NCBI GenBank assembly: GCA_937901225.1
Contig: CALCGX010000143.1
Location: 1-9,075 of the forward strand
Length of the DNA stretch: 9,075 nt
Direction of reading: 5' to 3'
DNA from: an uncultured Bacteroidales bacterium
Lineage (GTDB): Bacteria > Bacteroidota > Bacteroidia > Bacteroidales > Paludibacteraceae
Below the pieces are notes generated by a model that was not told the origin of the DNA, did not search any database, and saw nothing but the letters and a program-made list of their open reading frames with translations. Positions 1 to 6,609 of this stretch are shown here, one piece after another (position 1 is the stretch's first letter; every line of letters begins with the position of its first letter). The position numbers and the translations under genes are program-made.

Positions 1-2
1 TG

Positions 3-29
3 ACCGGCACACGCCACTTCAAGCACTAA
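3..29 (+). CDS. Possible 3' end of an upstream gene (last 8 codons)
   Basis: The frame starting at base 3 reads TGTRHFKH and stops with TAA. It is open to the window edge, and a hairpin with a T-rich tail lies about 75 nt downstream, as expected for the end of a + strand gene. Eight residues are too few to name a family. The alternative + frame from base 2 stays open to about base 96, but its translation runs through AT-rich DNA and looks non-coding. The sequence to the left of the window would settle this. Confidence 0.3.
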   Translation, partial: TGTRHFKH

Positions 30-103
30 TTAGACAAATAATATTCTACTCCTATAGATTAGGGAGATGTAGGATAATTGGACAAACGAATAAATGAACA
101 ATT

Positions 104-132
104 AGAGCGACACCTCAAAATAGTGTCGCTCT
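104..132 (+). terminator. Intrinsic terminator hairpin
   Basis: A perfect 10-bp stem (AGAGCGACAC at 104-113 paired with GTGTCGCTCT at 123-132) encloses a 9-nt loop. On the + strand it is followed by a T-rich tail (TTGTTGTTTGTT), which favours termination of a gene entering from the left. On the - strand the tail is less U-rich, but the stem could also stop leftward transcripts coming from the invertible promoter when that is flipped. Confidence 0.7.
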
Positions 133-151
133 TTGTTGTTTGTTCGGCAGA

Positions 152-253
152 TACATACTCTAATAGGTGTAAATCCCTAACAGCCTTTATGCAGTAAGCG
201 TCCAGCCACGGACAATAGTATCCATCGTGAGGTGGAGATGGAAAGAGTATGTA
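152..253. other. Gene-free stretch with nested stems, possible structured RNA
   Basis: The stretch is closed by a perfect 10-bp inverted repeat (TACATACTCT at 152-161, AGAGTATGTA at 244-253). Inside it are a 6-bp stem with a 10-nt loop (221-226 with 237-242), directly stacked against the closing helix, and a 4-bp stem (200-203 with 210-213). This layout of a closing helix with several inner hairpins resembles a structured RNA, but no known riboswitch or RNA class was recognised and the strand is unknown. It is also compatible with chance in AT-rich DNA. No convincing coding frame was seen. Confidence 0.3.
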
Positions 254-254
254 C

Positions 255-335
255 TTAACCAAAGAGGTCACATAGTCGGAAAACGAAAGTAGGAGAAAAA
301 CTACATCGTTTTCCGACTATGAGATTGTTCATCAT
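255..335 (-). pseudogene. Truncated 5' end of a susC-like gene (26-codon open frame)
   Basis: On the - strand, the 13 bases at 325-337 (TTATGATGAACAA) match exactly the start-codon region of susC at 1433-1445. The upstream sequence also matches the susC leader. After the shared codons MMN the frames diverge: this copy continues NLIVGKRCSF and stops at 255-257 after 26 residues. It has no signal peptide and no SusC domain. The simplest reading is the start of a second susC-like gene, divergent from the intact one, whose body was deleted or replaced. A genuine tiny leader peptide is possible but less supported. The frame contains the long hairpin at 271-321. It would be transcribed only if the invertible promoter were in the opposite orientation. 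Confidence 0.5.
271..321. repeat. 16-bp perfect inverted repeat forming a long hairpin
   Basis: CATAGTCGGAAAACGA at 271-286 is exactly complementary to 306-321. The 19-nt spacer has a further 4-bp inner stem (GTAG at 289-292 with CTAC at 301-304) and an 8-nt loop. It begins four codons downstream of the truncated susC start on the - strand. No run of T follows on either strand, so it is not a classic terminator. It might be an attenuator, a protein-binding site or the scar of a lost element. Confidence 0.75.
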
Positions 336-440
336 AATGTCTGTTTTTAAGTTAGTATTAAATCTCACCCACGTTGCTTTCATGTTTTTGTTTCGTTTTT
401 CCTACGCACACCTTAACATATGCGCGCACATGAGCGTTAA
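325..440 (-). repeat. Inverted copy of the susC leader (left arm)
   Basis: Read on the - strand, this stretch matches the leader of susC on the other side of the invertible segment (1341-1445) in the same order. Shared blocks are GTGCGTAG (402-409 and 1354-1361), AAAAACGAAACAA (388-400 and 1363-1375), AACGTGGGTGAGA (363-375 and 1388-1400) and TTATGATGAACAA (325-337 and 1433-1445). The left copy carries an extra stretch of roughly 18 nt near 412-430. The similarity is lower than in the 33-bp repeats, so it looks like shared ancestry of two leaders and not the recombination site itself. Confidence 0.8.
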
Positions 441-473
441 GCATAGATGATTGCCCAATTAAATCGGTCGTTT
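441..473 (+). repeat. Left inverted repeat of the invertible segment (IRL)
   Basis: These 33 bp are the reverse complement of 1308-1340 with two mismatches (31 of 33 identical). The inner similarity ends sharply at 473, while the outer side continues into the weaker leader homology. It is the probable crossover site for the serine invertase encoded between the repeats. Confidence 0.88.
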
Positions 474-496
474 AAATTATGCAATATCAACAGCAT

Positions 497-1108
497 TTAT
501 GTTTTCTCATTGATAAAAGTATAATAATAATTGCGCACAGTATCGCGATTAACATGCAACACATCAGCAATTTTCTGGAAAGACATTCCGTCAGTTCTCA
601 TTCTTGCTATTTGTTGCTCTCTATCATGTAGTTTGTAACTACTCCTACAAAACGACCTACCACGAGGCCTTCCTAATCGTACTCCTTCTGCTTTTTTTCT
701 AGCAAGAGCTTCTTTAGTCCTTTGGCTAATCAAGTTTCTTTCTATTTCGGCAGATAAGCCAAAAGCAAATGCAAGCACTTTGCTCTGTATATCATCTCCG
801 AGACGATAGTTGTCATTGATAGTCCATACGCGACATTCTTTAGTCATGCAAATATTGAGTATTTCCATAATCATGAATAAGTTTCTCCCAAGACGTGATA
901 ATTCGCAACAAATAATGATATCATTCTTCTTAACTTTTCGAAGTAGTTTCCCGAGTTGACGAGTTGAGAAATTCTTTGTTCCACTAATAGTTTCTTCAAT
1001 CCAATCATCTATCAATAATTGTTGAGAACTACAGAAACTGTCAATTTCAAAACGTTGGTTTTCTACCGTCTGTTTGTCACTACTGACTCTAATATATCCA
1101 TAAATCAT
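497..1108 (-). CDS. mpi-like: Mpi-family serine DNA invertase
   Basis: This 203-residue protein is a small serine recombinase of the resolvase/invertase family. The N-terminal catalytic domain starts with GYIRVSS, where S9 is the expected nucleophile. The conserved SRLGR motif is at 71-75. The long helix joining catalytic and DNA-binding parts covers about 110-140 (with AEIERNLISQRTKEAL), followed by the GRP hinge near 146-148. A C-terminal helix-turn-helix lies at about 174-194. Length and N-terminus match the Mpi family of Bacteroides DNA invertases. It would cut and rejoin DNA at paired inverted repeats, most likely those flanking it at 441-473 and 1308-1340, reversing the promoter between them. 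The start at 1108 has no visible Shine-Dalgarno sequence, which is normal in this phylum. No good TAnnTTTG promoter was found upstream, so expression may be weak. It may also act on other repeats in the genome. All key residues are present, so it looks functional. Confidence 0.93.
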   Translation of the reverse strand: MIYGYIRVSSDKQTVENQRFEIDSFCSSQQLLIDDWIEETISGTKNFSTRQLGKLLRKVKKNDIIICCELSRLGRNLFMIMEILNICMTKECRVWTINDNYRLGDDIQSKVLAFAFGLSAEIERNLISQRTKEALARKKAEGVRLGRPRGRSFCRSSYKLHDREQQIARMRTDGMSFQKIADVLHVNRDTVRNYYYTFINEKT

Positions 1109-1225
1109 AATTAAGTAATTTTATTTTATAAATATGAGATTTTGAAGCATGATTATCTAAAAATATGTTGTTAAACATATATTTCGTTATTGTATATAAA
1201 ATACTTATTTTTTTTACTACAATTA
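1109..1225. promoter_or_regulatory. AT-rich divergent control region with a small dyad (1163-1180)
   Basis: This stretch lies between the invertase start and the outward promoter and has no gene. It is very AT-rich. It holds one clear perfect dyad: ATATGTT at 1163-1169 paired with AACATAT at 1174-1180 around a 4-nt centre. That could be an operator for a dimeric regulator, possibly the invertase or another DNA-binding protein, or simply AT-rich chance. No promoter for the invertase could be picked out with confidence. Confidence 0.4.
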
Positions 1226-1257
1226 TTTGTTGGAATAAAAAAAAAGCAGTAACTTTG
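1226..1257 (+). promoter_or_regulatory. Invertible promoter driving susC-susD (ON orientation)
   Basis: TTTG at 1226-1229, a 20-bp gap and TAACTTTG at 1250-1257 match the Bacteroidales -33/-7 promoter exactly. The promoter of mutS in this window has the same boxes and spacing. It points toward susC and would start RNA at about 1262-1265, giving a leader of about 170 nt. A 13-bp palindrome (TATCC-TAT-GGATA, 1278-1290) lies just downstream and could be an operator. No TTTG or TAnnTTTG box was found between the right repeat and the susC start, so susC appears to depend on this promoter. Confidence 0.85.
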
Positions 1258-1265
1258 TAGGCGCA

Positions 1266-1434
1266 ATGGGTATGATGTATCCTATGGATAATCGAATTGT
1301 CATGTAAAAACGACCAATTTAATTGGGCAGTCATCTATGCCTAATACCCATGCGTGCGTAGAAAAAACGAAACAACAACACAACAATAACGTGGGTGAGA
1401 GTCCCACATAATATTAACCAAAACAATAAACGTT
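1266..1434 (+). promoter_or_regulatory. susC leader with potential RNA folding across the recombination site
   Basis: Near its 5' end the leader has ATGGGTAT (1266-1273), which is complementary to ATACCCAT (1344-1351). Neighbouring CGCA (1262-1265) can pair with TGCG (1355-1358) across a small bulge. One strand of this helix lies inside the invertible segment and the other outside it, so it can form only in the ON orientation. A 5-bp hairpin (GTGGG at 1391-1395 with CCCAC at 1403-1407) sits 27 nt upstream of the start codon. The homologous left leader lacks its second half. A role in translation control is possible but unproven. Confidence 0.4.
1308..1340 (-). repeat. Right inverted repeat of the invertible segment (IRR)
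   Basis: This 33-bp partner of 441-473 differs at two positions. It holds a 13-bp dyad (CCAATT-T-AATTGG, 1314-1326) that is one base less symmetric in the left copy. Serine invertases bind imperfect dyads and exchange strands at the centre, so the crossover is probably near 1320 here and the matching base in the left repeat. Confidence 0.88.
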
Positions 1435-4400
1435 ATGATGAACAAACACAAAGAGAATGGCTTTCGTAGCCTACTCATGACATTTGCAGTATTTGCAATG
1501 TCGTTGGTTAGCATCGCTGCTATGGCAGAACCTATTACGATTGTAGGTAAAGTAGTGGATGCTAATGGCGAACCTCTCGTTGGTGCTAGCGTTGCTGAAG
1601 CGGGAACATCCAATGGTACTATTACCGATTTGGATGGTGCTTTTATGCTGAACGTAGAAAAGAACGTTACCCTACATGTATCCTATGTTGGCTACAAGGA
1701 TTCAGAAGTTCGCGCTCAAAAGGACATGGTTGTAGTACTTCGTGAGAACACCCAAGTGTTGGACGAAGTAGTAGCAATCGGTTATGGTACGCAAAAGAAA
1801 GCGAACCTTACTGGTGCTGTGACAACCGTAGATGTTTCTAAAACTCTCGAATCAAAAACCGAGTCTGATGTGGCTAAGGCATTGCAAGGTGCTGTACCAG
1901 GTTTGACTATTACCAATGCTACTGGTGACTTGGATGCTGATCCTACTGTAGTTATTCGTGGTATTGGTACATTGTCTAACAGTGGTACTTCTACTCCTCT
2001 CTACATCGTGGACGGTGTGCCTATGGAGAACCTTGGTTACCTCAACCCTAACGACATTGAGTCTATCAGCGTATTGAAGGATGCTTCTGCTACTTCTATA
2101 TATGGTACGCGCGCGGCATTTGGTGTTGTATTGGTTACCACTAAGACTGCTAAGACCCAAGATAAGATAAGTGTCACCTATAACAACAACTTCGCATGGA
2201 GCCGTGCCACTGCAACTCCTGATTACCCAACCGTATATGCTCAAGCAATTGCTATGACAGAGGCTAAGGGTTACCTTGGTGAGCGTGCAGAGCTCTTCGG
2301 TATGTATGTAGATGAAGAGGCTTACCAAACCAAAGCTAAAGAGTGGCTCGAATGGGCAAAAACTCAAGGTTGGAAGAATAACAAGTCTCCTTATCGCGAG
2401 ATGGTGTATGGTTTGGACTATGACGAGAATGGTTTCTATGCAGATTGGGATGTAGCTGATATCTTCTTCAACGATGCTACTCCTTCTCAACAACACAACC
2501 TTTCTGTTTCTGGTAACTCTGGTAAGACCAACTACTATATGTCTCTAGGTTACAACAATCAACAAGGTATCTTGAACTTCAATCCTGATAAGATGCAAAA
2601 GTTCAACGCTACCATCAACCTTTCTACTAAGATTAACCACTGGTTGGAGATTGGTGCTCGTTTCAACATGCAACACCGCAATTATACTTATCCAGAAAAC
2701 CGCGTAGGTGGTTACTCTAACCTCTGGCGTTGGGGCTCATTCTTCGGTCCTTGGGGATATCTCCAAGATGAGGAAGGTCAAATATATGATGGCTATACAT
2801 TCCTTGGCGGCTTGAAAGAGGCTGGCGAAGCTTATAAAAAACGTATGAACATGCGCGCTGGTGGTTTCATCAAGTTGAATCTTGCTAAGGGTCTTACATT
2901 CAATGGTGACTACACCTTTACTTATCGCGCAGGTAATGAGAAAGCAATTGGTCTGCCTGCTAAATATCAAGTAGATACATGGAGCCCAGGTCTGTTTACA
3001 GAAGATTGGAGTGGTGCAATTGCTCCTTATCCAACAGATAGCTACCTCACCCAAACTAATTCACACTACTACAACCACGTAGCTAATATGTTCTTGAACT
3101 ACAACGGTTCTTGGAGCGGTCACAACCTCAACGTAATGGTAGGTGCAAACATCGACAAGAGCGATTATCAATACCTCACCCTTACTCGTAAAGACTTGCA
3201 AGACCTCAACTTGCCAGAGATGATTCTCACCTCTGACTATAAGACCTTCGGTCAAGCACACAGCCATAGTGGTTCTGCTGGTGTCTTCGCTCGTATCAAC
3301 TATGACTACAAGGGTATCTATCTCTTTGAGTTGAGTGGTCGTTACGATGGTTCTAGCAAGTTCCCATCTCACACACAATGGGCATTCTTCCCTTCAGGTT
3401 CTGTAGGTTATCGTATCAGTGAGGAAGCTTACTTTGCAGAGGCTAAGAACTATATTAGCAACTTGAAGGTTCGTGGTTCTTACGGTGTGATTGGTAACCA
3501 AGAGATTGGTAGCAACATGTTCCTCGAGACTATGTCTAAATACACCAATGGTATTAACTGGCTTGGTAATGGTGAAGTATTGTACGACTACTTCGGTCAA
3601 CCTAAGATGGTGGATCCATCACTCACATGGGAGAGCATCGCTACCACCAATATTGGTATCGACCTCGGTTTCCTCAACAACGATTTGAATGTTAACTTCG
3701 ACTGGTATCAACGTACCACCAATGGTATGTTGGCTCCTGGTAAAGAGTTACCATCTGTTCTTGGTGCTTCTGCAGCTTATGAGAACGCTGGTCAACTTCG
3801 CACACGTGGTTGGGAATTGAATATTGACTATCGCCACGTATTCCAAGAGGCTGACGGTTTGGCAATTCACGCGAACTTCAACCTTGCTGACTACAAAGCA
3901 ACTATTACTAAGTGGGATTCTGACAACCTTATCAACACCAGTTATACTGGCAAAGAGTATGGTGAGATTTGGGGCTTCGAGTACGATCGTTACTTCACTC
4001 CAGCTGACTTCAAAGCTGATGGTACATATGCTGATGGCATAGCAGACCAAACTCTCCTTGCAGTAGATCCTAAGTTCAACTTCGGTCCTGGTGATATCAA
4101 GTTCGTTGACCAAAATGGTGACGGCGAAATCAACTGGGGTGATGGTACAGTGGAGAATCACGGTGACCTCGTGAAAATCGGTAACACCACTCCACGTTGG
4201 CAATACTCTTTCCGTCTCGGTGCTGACTGGAAGGGCTTTGACTTCGACCTCTTCTTCCAAGGTGTGGGTAAACGAGATATGTGGAGCACATCTGCATTCG
4301 TAATGCCTATGATGCGTGCAGCTGACGTAACTATCTATGCTAACCAAACTGATTATATTACCAAGGCTGAAATCGAGGCTGGCAACATCCGTCAAGATGC

Positions 4401-4764
4401 TGACTATCCACGTATCTTCCCTGGTAACGAAGGTTACACCGCATCTTCTTCTATCATGGATGCAGGTCGCAACAACTATGTACCACAAGATAGATATTTG
4501 ATCAACATGGCTTATCTCCGTTTGAAGAACTTGACCGTAGGTTACACTTTGCCACAACACTTGACACGCAAGGCTACTATCGAGAAGGTACGTATCTACG
4601 CTTCGTTTAACAACTTGGCTGACCTCGTAAATCACACCGCTCAATACGGTTTCGACCCTGAGGTTTCAAGAGGTAAAGAAGGTGCTAATTATGGCAACGG
4701 AGCATATGCTCGTACTACACCTCTCATGCGCTCATATTCATTCGGTATTCAAGTAACTCTATAA
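1435..4764 (+). CDS. susC-like: SusC-family TonB-dependent outer-membrane transporter
   Basis: This 1109-residue protein has the full SusC/RagA layout. A signal peptide covers about 1-31 (cleavage after AMA). A carboxypeptidase-regulatory-like domain follows at about 34-105, containing GKVVDANGEPLVGASV. The junction LDEVVAIGYGTQ at 109-120 leads into the plug domain to about 235, and the rest is the beta-barrel. An acidic DQNGDGEINWGDG loop typical of SusC lies in the C-terminal third, and the protein ends in aromatic and hydrophobic residues (SYSFGIQVTL). It would import a glycan fragment, peptide or other large nutrient across the outer membrane using TonB energy, with the SusD protein as lid. 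No enzyme, sensor or sigma-factor gene is nearby, so the substrate cannot be inferred. Start 1435 (ATGATG; 1438 is equally possible) precedes the signal peptide directly. Glutamine is almost always CAA, unlike in mutS, which suggests selection for high expression. Confidence 0.96.
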   Translation: MMNKHKENGFRSLLMTFAVFAMSLVSIAAMAEPITIVGKVVDANGEPLVGASVAEAGTSNGTITDLDGAFMLNVEKNVTLHVSYVGYKDSEVRAQKDMVVVLRENTQVLDEVVAIGYGTQKKANLTGAVTTVDVSKTLESKTESDVAKALQGAVPGLTITNATGDLDADPTVVIRGIGTLSNSGTSTPLYIVDGVPMENLGYLNPNDIESISVLKDASATSIYGTRAAFGVVLVTTKTAKTQDKISVTYNNNFAWSRATATPDYPTVYAQAIAMTEAKGYLGERAELFGMYVDEEAYQTKAKEWLEWAKTQGWKNNKSPYREMVYGLDYDENGFYADWDVADIFFNDATPSQQHNLSVSGNSGKTNYYMSLGYNNQQGILNFNPDKMQKFNATINLSTKINHWLEIGARFNMQHRNYTYPENRVGGYSNLWRWGSFFGPWGYLQDEEGQIYDGYTFLGGLKEAGEAYKKRMNMRAGGFIKLNLAKGLTFNGDYTFTYRAGNEKAIGLPAKYQVDTWSPGLFTEDWSGAIAPYPTDSYLTQTNSHYYNHVANMFLNYNGSWSGHNLNVMVGANIDKSDYQYLTLTRKDLQDLNLPEMILTSDYKTFGQAHSHSGSAGVFARINYDYKGIYLFELSGRYDGSSKFPSHTQWAFFPSGSVGYRISEEAYFAEAKNYISNLKVRGSYGVIGNQEIGSNMFLETMSKYTNGINWLGNGEVLYDYFGQPKMVDPSLTWESIATTNIGIDLGFLNNDLNVNFDWYQRTTNGMLAPGKELPSVLGASAAYENAGQLRTRGWELNIDYRHVFQEADGLAIHANFNLADYKATITKWDSDNLINTSYTGKEYGEIWGFEYDRYFTPADFKADGTYADGIADQTLLAVDPKFNFGPGDIKFVDQNGDGEINWGDGTVENHGDLVKIGNTTPRWQYSFRLGADWKGFDFDLFFQGVGKRDMWSTSAFVMPMMRAADVTIYANQTDYITKAEIEAGNIRQDADYPRIFPGNEGYTASSSIMDAGRNNYVPQDRYLINMAYLRLKNLTVGYTLPQHLTRKATIEKVRIYASFNNLADLVNHTAQYGFDPEVSRGKEGANYGNGAYARTTPLMRSYSFGIQVTL

Positions 4765-4788
4765 TTAATGTTTAACTATCTGATGAAT

Positions 4789-4816
4789 ATTAATTATTAA
4801 TTATTAACTATTAACT
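4789..4816 (+). repeat. Four 7-bp tandem repeats in the susC-susD gap
   Basis: ATTAATT twice, then ATTAACT twice, run back to back in the 67-bp gap and end 15 nt before the susD start codon. The gap has no terminator, so susC and susD are probably one transcript. Repeat-number change by slippage could alter spacing or translation initiation of susD, but the copies are AT-rich and may be neutral. Confidence 0.75.
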
Positions 4817-4831
4817 AAATTGAATACAATT

Positions 4832-6523
4832 ATGAAAAAGATAATTTTAAGTTTGATGGCTGGTATGGTGATCTTCACAAGTTGCGACTTGTTGAACAAT
4901 GATCCAGACGATTCTTTCACCAAAGGAAACTTCTTTACCAGCGAAACCAACGTAGAGATGTATACCAATGCTTTCTACAGCGAATGGAGTGGTTATGGAA
5001 ACAATGGTACTTATGGCACCTTCTATTTCCCTACTCTCAACGATAACCAAGCTGTTACCGGTATCACTACTTGGGATTTCATTACAATTCCTGCTACAGA
5101 TGGTACTTGGGATGCTAGCTACGAAGAGATTCGTCGTGCTAATATCCTTCTTGAGAACATTGATGGCGTAGAAATGGACGATGCAACTAAGGAATACTAC
5201 AAGTCTCTTGGTCATCTCTATCGTGCATGGCAACACTTCTGCGTAGTACGTAAGTTTGGTGATTGCTATTGGGTAGATCATTCTCTCACTACCGAGGATA
5301 CTGATATTCTCTATGGTCCACGTCAAAACCGTAACCTCGTTATGGATAACATATTGGCTGATCTCAACTACGCGGTAGAAAACATGGGTACAAAGAATGC
5401 AGATTCTCGCACAGCTTATAACGTGTATGTAGCACAAGCTATTAAGGCACAAATCTGTCTCTTTGAGGGTACATACGCTAAATACCACAAGAATGACACA
5501 GAGCGTTCTAAAAAGTATTTGGCAGAGACTAAAGCAGCTGCTGAAGCAATCATTAACTCTGGCGAATTCACTTTGACCCCAGGTGCTGAGGGTTACCGTG
5601 CTAACTACAACTCTCTTGAACTCGCTGGCAATACTGAGATGATTATGTACAAGAGTTATGTACAAAACGTTCTCCGCCACGCTACTCAAGACTACTGCTG
5701 TGGTTCTACTCCAACCAATGGTATGAGCAAGTCTGCTTTCAATGCATATTTGAAGAAAGATGGTACTCTTGCTGATAAGAATGATGACCATGGTGTACTG
5801 GGCACCGAAGGTTACGATGCTGGTAAACCAGTTATCTACCACCTTCTCGAGGCACGTGACCCACGTCTTGCTCAACAAATCGACGGCTACCTCTGCTACG
5901 TAGGTAACAACCGCGCTCGTTATGAGGGCGTTCCAGAGCAAGCAGGTGCAGCTGAGAATACAGTAACTACTGGTTATGGTATCTTAAAGTTTGACGAGCC
6001 TGTTACTCCATCTTCACTTCGTCAATCAACTACTGGTAACGTAACTGACTGCCCACTCTTCTGGTTGGCTGAGATTCTTCTTACCCACGCAGAGGCTTGC
6101 GCTGAGCTCGGTGAGGATGCTGCTGCAAAAACTTCTCTCAACAAGCTCCGTGTACGTGCAGGTATGCCTGAGTACGCTCCAGTTAATGATCCTGCTAACA
6201 CCATTGGTGTAAGCGATCTCATTTGGGAGATTCGTCGTGAGCGTCGCGTTGAGTTGATGTTCGACAACAACGACCGCTACTGGTCACTCATCCGCTGGCA
6301 CCAATTGGATTTGCTTGATACAGAGAAATATCCTGATCAAACAAAGGGTGCTTGGATTGATGCTTCATGGCCAGGTGCTGACCAAGTTAAGCGCGATGCT
6401 AATGGCTATATTGACCTCAATGACACTTATGTTCGTAAGTTCGAGGAGAAACATTATCTCGCTCCTATCCCAAGTGGTCAAATCGTTTTGAACCCACAAA
6501 TCGGTCAAAACCAAGGTTGGTAA
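4832..6523 (+). CDS. susD-like: SusD/RagB-family surface lipoprotein, partner of the SusC transporter
   Basis: This 563-residue protein begins at ATG 4832; an upstream in-frame TTG at 4820 is rejected because MKKII fits a lipoprotein signal directly. The signal peptide ends at lipobox FTSC with C18 as the lipidated residue. Acidic residues soon after it (NDPDD) fit surface export in this phylum. The middle is helical, TPR-like sequence. The C-terminal part has the family signature EIRRERRVELMFDNNDRYWSLIRW and the closing PIPSGQIVLNPQIGQNQGW. SusD proteins sit on the cell surface, bind substrate and act as a hinged lid over the SusC barrel. It follows susC by 67 bp and shares its codon use, so the two are likely co-transcribed and switched on or off together. 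Substrate is unknown. Length is normal for the family and no damage was seen. Confidence 0.96.
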   Translation: MKKIILSLMAGMVIFTSCDLLNNDPDDSFTKGNFFTSETNVEMYTNAFYSEWSGYGNNGTYGTFYFPTLNDNQAVTGITTWDFITIPATDGTWDASYEEIRRANILLENIDGVEMDDATKEYYKSLGHLYRAWQHFCVVRKFGDCYWVDHSLTTEDTDILYGPRQNRNLVMDNILADLNYAVENMGTKNADSRTAYNVYVAQAIKAQICLFEGTYAKYHKNDTERSKKYLAETKAAAEAIINSGEFTLTPGAEGYRANYNSLELAGNTEMIMYKSYVQNVLRHATQDYCCGSTPTNGMSKSAFNAYLKKDGTLADKNDDHGVLGTEGYDAGKPVIYHLLEARDPRLAQQIDGYLCYVGNNRARYEGVPEQAGAAENTVTTGYGILKFDEPVTPSSLRQSTTGNVTDCPLFWLAEILLTHAEACAELGEDAAAKTSLNKLRVRAGMPEYAPVNDPANTIGVSDLIWEIRRERRVELMFDNNDRYWSLIRWHQLDLLDTEKYPDQTKGAWIDASWPGADQVKRDANGYIDLNDTYVRKFEEKHYLAPIPSGQIVLNPQIGQNQGW

Positions 6524-6560
6524 TCATATTAAGCAATAGTTATCAACTATTAAATACAAC

Positions 6561-6588
6561 AACAGGCTGCCTCAAGGCAGCCTGTTTT
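6561..6588 (+). terminator. Strong intrinsic terminator after susD
   Basis: A perfect 11-bp GC-rich stem (AACAGGCTGCC at 6561-6571 with GGCAGCCTGTT at 6576-6586) with a TCAA loop ends in a short T run, 37 nt after the susD stop. It closes the susC-susD transcript. It may also have served the decayed - strand gene whose end lies just to the right. Confidence 0.9.
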
Positions 6589-6609
6589 GTAGAGTGATAA
6601 CACAAATAC

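Larger units (their letters stand above)
441..1340. mobile_element. Invertible DNA segment carrying its own invertase and an outward promoter
   Basis: Two 33-bp inverted repeats enclose 834 bp that contain a serine invertase gene on the - strand and a full Bacteroidales consensus promoter on the + strand, 50 bp from the right repeat. Nothing else is coded inside. Having the invertase within the segment it would flip resembles the Hin switch of Salmonella. The enzyme itself is closest to Mpi of Bacteroides fragilis, which flips many capsule promoters in trans. In the orientation given, the promoter faces susC, so this is read as the ON state. Inversion has not been shown here; it is inferred from the repeats, recombinase and promoter occurring together. 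Confidence 0.85.

Noticed and set aside
59..271. 70-residue open frame on the - strand
   Set aside because: It runs through the terminator hairpin and the nested-stem region, has no recognisable motif and no promoter of its own.
271..321. Hairpin as a recombination site of a second invertible element
   Set aside because: The 19-nt spacer is too short to be inverted and no second copy was seen in the window.
1089..1334. 81-residue open frame on the - strand upstream of the invertase
   Set aside because: It covers the right repeat, the promoter and the AT-rich control region and has low-complexity composition; the invertase start at 1108 is well supported by its motif.
1341..1613. 90-residue open frame on the - strand over the susC start
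   Set aside because: It is antisense to the susC leader and signal peptide and mirrors their codons.
4820..4831. TTG start for susD giving MNTIMKK
   Set aside because: ATG at 4832 gives a standard lipoprotein signal peptide with the cysteine at residue 18; the TTG adds four residues with no support.
1852..5941. Several open frames of 65-364 residues antisense to or out of frame with susC and susD
   Set aside because: They are shadows of strongly biased codon use in the real genes and show no domain features.
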